From Chloroflexia bacterium (GTDB lineage: Bacteria; Chloroflexota; Chloroflexia; Thermomicrobiales; UBA6265): DNA of 7,492 nucleotides. Below the pieces are notes generated by a model, which did not search any database, had not been told where the DNA came from, and saw only the letters and a program-made list of their open reading frames with translations. Positions 5,623 through 7,492 of the stretch are shown one piece after another. Positions within the stretch are counted from its first letter, which is position 1. Each line of letters starts with the position of its first letter. The stretch lies in NCBI GenBank assembly GCA_013698305.1, contig JACCVC010000183.1:1-7492 (forward strand), in the 5' to 3' direction. The position numbers were made by a program, and so were the translations under genes.

Positions 5623-6156
5623 TCAGGGCAATTCGCCACGCTCGACCTTGATGATTGCGGCGTCAGCCCACGCAGCCTCTGCGCGGAGCCGACTAGCCGG
5701 CAGCAGCAACAGCTCGGCAACGTGGGGTGGTGAGGCCAGTTTGCTATTGTTTTCAAGTTCTTGGGCCTCAGTGAGCGCAGCGTTTCGCCGTGCGCGAAGA
5801 TAATCGAGAATTTGGGATCGGGATACCGATTGCATGAAGGCTAGGCCCGCCATGAACGGGTCGACGATCGGTTCCCGAGCGGACCATTGCTCCTCAAGCA
5901 ATCGGTGGAACTCCTGTTCTCCAACATCAGTGACGACGTATGACGTTCGACCCCTCCGCTCAGCGGGTTCTTCCGGCGCGACGGCTTGTACAAGCCCTTC
6001 CTGTTCCATCTTCCTGAGAGAGAAATAGATCGAGCCAAATGCGACGTTTGCCCACTCGTCCGCTTGCCAAGACTCGAGCTGTCTCCGAATTCGATACCCA
6101 TGCGCGGGTTGCAGCAGGCGCAGTACACCCAGCATCAAGAGTCGGGTCGATGACAT
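5623..6156 (-). CDS. PadR-family transcriptional regulator
   Basis: This 177-residue regulator has a PadR-type winged helix at residues ~4-85: LLMLGVLRLLQPAHGYRIRRQLESW, then FGSIYFSLRKMEQEGLVQ (recognition helix region) and the wing RRGRTSYVVTDVGEQEF. A helical C-terminal half follows (~86-177, EEQWSAREPIVDPFMAGLAFM ... ILDYLRARRNAALTEAQELE), as in the larger PadR proteins where it mediates dimerisation. Start ATG 6156-6154 has AGGAGG (minus strand, 6166-6161) four bases upstream. PadR proteins commonly repress efflux or detoxification genes and are released by a ligand. The gene is co-directional with, and 296 bases upstream of, the exporter's ATPase gene, whose promoter carries a palindrome. 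It is therefore the likely repressor of the exporter and possibly of itself, through the inverted repeats at 6178-6204. Ligand and substrate are unknown. Confidence 0.92.
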   Translation of the reverse strand: MSSTRLLMLGVLRLLQPAHGYRIRRQLESWQADEWANVAFGSIYFSLRKMEQEGLVQAVAPEEPAERRGRTSYVVTDVGEQEFHRLLEEQWSAREPIVDPFMAGLAFMQSVSRSQILDYLRARRNAALTEAQELENNSKLASPPHVAELLLLPASRLRAEAAWADAAIIKVERGELP

Positions 6157-6177
6157 ACTTCCTCCTGTAGGCGAACG

Positions 6178-6204
6178 TGATGCGTAGCACTACGCCCAGC
6201 ATCA
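6178..6204 (-). promoter_or_regulatory. Inverted repeats just upstream of padR
   Basis: GCGTAG-CA-CTACGC (6182-6195) is a 6-2-6 inverted repeat centred about 32 bases before the padR start. An overlapping wider pair, TGATGC (6178-6183) and GCATCA (6199-6204), flanks it. The 6-2-6 geometry is the same as in the exporter promoter palindrome, although the base sequence differs. This is a possible autoregulatory site of PadR. Confidence 0.35.
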
Positions 6205-6417
6205 GCACTCAGGCGAAAACATTGTGGCACGTCTGGAGCACATGGAAAGCCAATGGTTGAGGACGTGATCTGGCGAAAAGTTGGACGGCAAGGTTCTCTA
6301 CGAGAATGGGTTACCTGGCCAGCGCCAGGCACGAGGCGACGAGGCGCCGTGAATGGGATCGAGCTCCGACGCGGCAATTTAATGAGTGGTGCGATGCTTG
6401 AAGATCGGAGTGAACGC

Positions 6418-6457
6418 TATACTTTCAACACACCGTGACACCAAATCACCACGGTGT
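6418..6457 (+). promoter_or_regulatory. vapBC promoter -10 and inverted-repeat operator
   Basis: TATACT (6418-6423) is a good -10 element. The best upstream -35 candidate, TTGAAG (6398-6403), is only 14 bases away, so the -35 is uncertain. Starting at the expected transcription start, ACACCGTG (6430-6437) and CACGGTGT (6450-6457) form a perfect 8-bp inverted repeat with a 12-base spacer. The arms are 20 bases apart centre to centre, about two helical turns. VapBC complexes characteristically bind paired half-sites like this to repress their own operon. The right arm ends directly before AAGGAGG. Confidence 0.55.
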
Positions 6458-6469
6458 AAGGAGGTCATC

Positions 6470-6832
6470 ATGGCGAGGGTACGATTGACGGCGGACGTGG
6501 AACCAGAGTTGAGACGGCAGGTGAAGATCGCCGCGGCGAGCAGCGACAAATCGGTGAGTGAGTGGGTCGAAGAGGCAGTCCAGGACGCGTTGGACCTGGA
6601 ACACGATCACCTGACATCGCCACAGCAAGGTTCGGAACCACGGGATAGCGGAGAACCGATCAAGCTTCGAGGCGAAACATTAACGGCGGAGGCCCGGAAA
6701 TTCCTGTCACAGAAATACCCTGGCATGCACTTCCCGCCACCGGGCGTGAAGCCGAAAGGTCTCGCAGACCCACCCAGGTTGCGAGAAGGCAGTGGCACAG
6801 TCGCTGATGCCGTGATCGAAGACCGGCGCTAG
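6470..6832 (+). CDS. vapB: VapB-like antitoxin (ribbon-helix-helix)
   Basis: This 120-residue protein is read as the antitoxin partner of the PIN toxin that follows two bases later. The N-terminus (residues 3-42, VRLTADVEPELRRQVKIAAASSDKSVSEWVEEAVQDAL) has the strand-helix-helix pattern of ribbon-helix-helix DNA-binding proteins. The rest is polar and probably flexible, ending in PPRLREGSGTVADAVIEDRR (102-120). That ending resembles the C-terminal tails of VapB proteins, which wrap across the VapC active site. The start ATG 6470 is fixed by AAGGAGG (6458-6464) five bases upstream; an earlier in-frame codon at 6386 lies within the promoter region. The dimer should bind the 8-bp inverted repeat directly upstream. 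The middle segment (YPGMHFPPPGVKPKGLADP) is proline-rich and longer than in minimal VapB proteins of about 75-90 residues. Confidence 0.85.
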   Translation: MARVRLTADVEPELRRQVKIAAASSDKSVSEWVEEAVQDALDLEHDHLTSPQQGSEPRDSGEPIKLRGETLTAEARKFLSQKYPGMHFPPPGVKPKGLADPPRLREGSGTVADAVIEDRR

Positions 6833-6834
6833 GA

Positions 6835-7275
6835 TTGGCTATTTACCTGGACACCAGTGCCCTGGTAAAACTCTACGTCTTTGAGGATGGACGTGACATA
6901 GTGCATGCCGCCGTTAGGGCATCAGAAGACGTGACTTCATCCACCGTGGCATACGCAGAGGCCCGTGCAGCCCTTGCCCGGAAACGGAATGGCGGCGATC
7001 TGGACGAAGAAGGACTCCACAAGGCATTTGCCGGCCTCAATCAGGATTGGCCGACTTTCGCAACACTTGAAGTCACCGATCCCATCGCCCGTTATGCGGG
7101 TGAACTCGCTCAAAAACATGCTTTGCGCGGCTACGACGCTGTCCATCTGGCCAGTGCGCTCACGTTTGCCGACGGTTTTGAGCGTCTGTACTTCCTGTCG
7201 TTCGACAAACGACTCAACGATGCCGCACGGGAGACATCATTGATCGTCTACGGCGATACACCGGACGCTGGATAG
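6835..7275 (+). CDS. vapC: VapC-like PIN-domain ribonuclease toxin
   Basis: This 146-residue protein is a complete PIN domain. The four acidic metal-binding positions are all visible: D6 in IYLDTSALVKLY, E42 in TVAYAEARAAL, D101 in RGYDAVHLASA and D124 in YFLSFDKRL. VapC toxins are Mg2+-dependent endoribonucleases that cut tRNA or rRNA and stop translation; the target here is unknown. The start must be TTG 6835, because the family N-terminus begins there and an in-frame TGA lies at 6805-6807 with no ATG or GTG between. AGGA abuts the TTG with no spacer, so independent initiation should be weak. Translation probably depends on ribosomes finishing vapB, whose stop ends two bases earlier. That arrangement keeps toxin below antitoxin. 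The gene is followed six bases later by a methyltransferase-like gene. Confidence 0.92.
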   Translation: MAIYLDTSALVKLYVFEDGRDIVHAAVRASEDVTSSTVAYAEARAALARKRNGGDLDEEGLHKAFAGLNQDWPTFATLEVTDPIARYAGELAQKHALRGYDAVHLASALTFADGFERLYFLSFDKRLNDAARETSLIVYGDTPDAG

Positions 7276-7281
7276 GGCGAC

Positions 7282-7492
7282 ATGACGAACAAGCCACCCA
7301 CCCGGATCATCGTTGGCGCATCGGACCAGCACTATCCCGGCTGGCTCCAAACACATGAGAACCAGCTCGACATCACCCGTTGGGACGACTGGCGCACCGT
7401 GGCCCAACCGGGAACCCTCACCCACATCCTCAGCGAGCACGTCTGGGAACATCTCACCATCGAGGAGGCGCAAATCGCCGCGCGTCACTGCT
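7282..7492 (+). CDS. Probable SAM-dependent methyltransferase, N-terminal part (3' end outside window)
   Basis: ATG 7282 opens a frame that stays open for 70 codons to the window edge. AGGG (7274-7277), overlapping the vapC stop, lies four bases before it and can serve as ribosome site. RIIVGASDQHYPGW (8-21) looks like a slightly unusual class I methyltransferase motif I (the family pattern is usually VGAG or LGCG). LDIT (29-32) follows as an acidic second-strand region. HILSEHVWEHLTIEEAQIAARHC (48-70) strongly recalls the 'D-hI-x-x-EHVWEHL' strand of small SAM-dependent methyltransferases. Residues beyond 70, including the rest of the fold, are not available, so the substrate cannot be guessed. 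The six-base gap to vapC suggests co-transcription, either as an operon member or by read-through. The assignment rests on pattern recognition of a fragment. Confidence 0.65.
   Translation, partial: MTNKPPTRIIVGASDQHYPGWLQTHENQLDITRWDDWRTVAQPGTLTHILSEHVWEHLTIEEAQIAARHC

Larger units (their letters stand above)
6157..6469. other. Divergent intergenic region between padR and vapB
   Basis: These 313 bases contain the start region of padR at one end (inverted repeats at 6178-6204) and the vapB promoter/operator at the other (6418-6457). The middle (about 6205-6410) holds one GC-rich 6-bp stem with a 4-base loop (CCTGGC-CAGC-GCCAGG, 6314-6329). Short open frames cross it on both strands but show no family likeness and lack convincing ribosome sites. 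I support no gene here. Confidence 0.5.

Noticed and set aside
6314..6329. GC-rich hairpin CCTGGC-CAGC-GCCAGG as a terminator
   Set aside because: No T-run follows on either strand, and it lies in a divergent region where no gene ends.
6253..6438. Small 61-codon plus-strand open frame between padR and vapB
   Set aside because: No recognisable domain, no good ribosome site, and it runs through the vapB promoter and operator.
1..7492. CRISPR arrays, tRNA or rRNA genes, insertion sequences
   Set aside because: I scanned both strands by eye and saw no regularly spaced repeats, no tRNA-like cloverleaf blocks, no rRNA signatures and no transposase-like protein.

Overview
The window is bacterial DNA with a GC content of about 60% (judged by eye). 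Genes are tightly packed, start contexts are GGAGG-type, and stops overlap starts. The gene families fit a high-GC, soil- or thermophile-type bacterium such as a member of Chloroflexota/Thermomicrobia, but that placement is an impression from protein style and has low confidence. The region looks like accessory genome: two toxin-antitoxin (TA) modules, a regulated exporter operon with a recently duplicated permease gene, and a broken gene.

Layout. (1) 3-332 (+): C-terminal part of a small cupin protein, cut by the window edge. (2) 467-829 (-): a second small cupin, convergent with the first, interrupted by an in-frame TAA at codon 71. (3) 931-1868 (+): a Xre/MbcA/ParS-type antitoxin and a RES-domain toxin sharing one base at the stop/start, preceded by a promoter-like sequence and a 10-bp palindrome. 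(4) 6156 down to 1900 (-): a PadR-family regulator, then a probable promoter carrying a palindrome, then an ABC exporter operon (one ATPase, two tandem paralogous permeases, a third different permease) with genes overlapping or separated by 1-4 bases. (5) 6470-7275 (+): a VapB-like ribbon-helix-helix antitoxin and a VapC PIN-domain toxin with a TTG start, preceded by an 8-bp inverted repeat. (6) 7282 to the window end (+): start of a probable SAM-dependent methyltransferase, six bases after vapC.

How the genes fit together. The PadR protein is the natural candidate repressor of the exporter. A TTGACA-N18-TATGTT promoter lies between padR and the ATPase gene, with the palindrome ATACAA-GT-TTGTAT over its spacer and -10 element. 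The exporter resembles three-gene ABC-2 systems (ATPase plus two permeases, of the COG4586/COG4587/COG3694 kind as I recall them), but here one permease has been duplicated in a clean 811-bp unit. The copies are about 70% identical in protein yet share a 74-bp stretch of perfect DNA identity. The TA modules flank the exporter/regulator block on both sides and each probably autoregulates through its own palindrome. The exporter substrate cannot be read from the sequence.

The most distinctive points are the three-permease architecture with its conversion-like identical block, the promoter-embedded operator, and the interrupted cupin gene.
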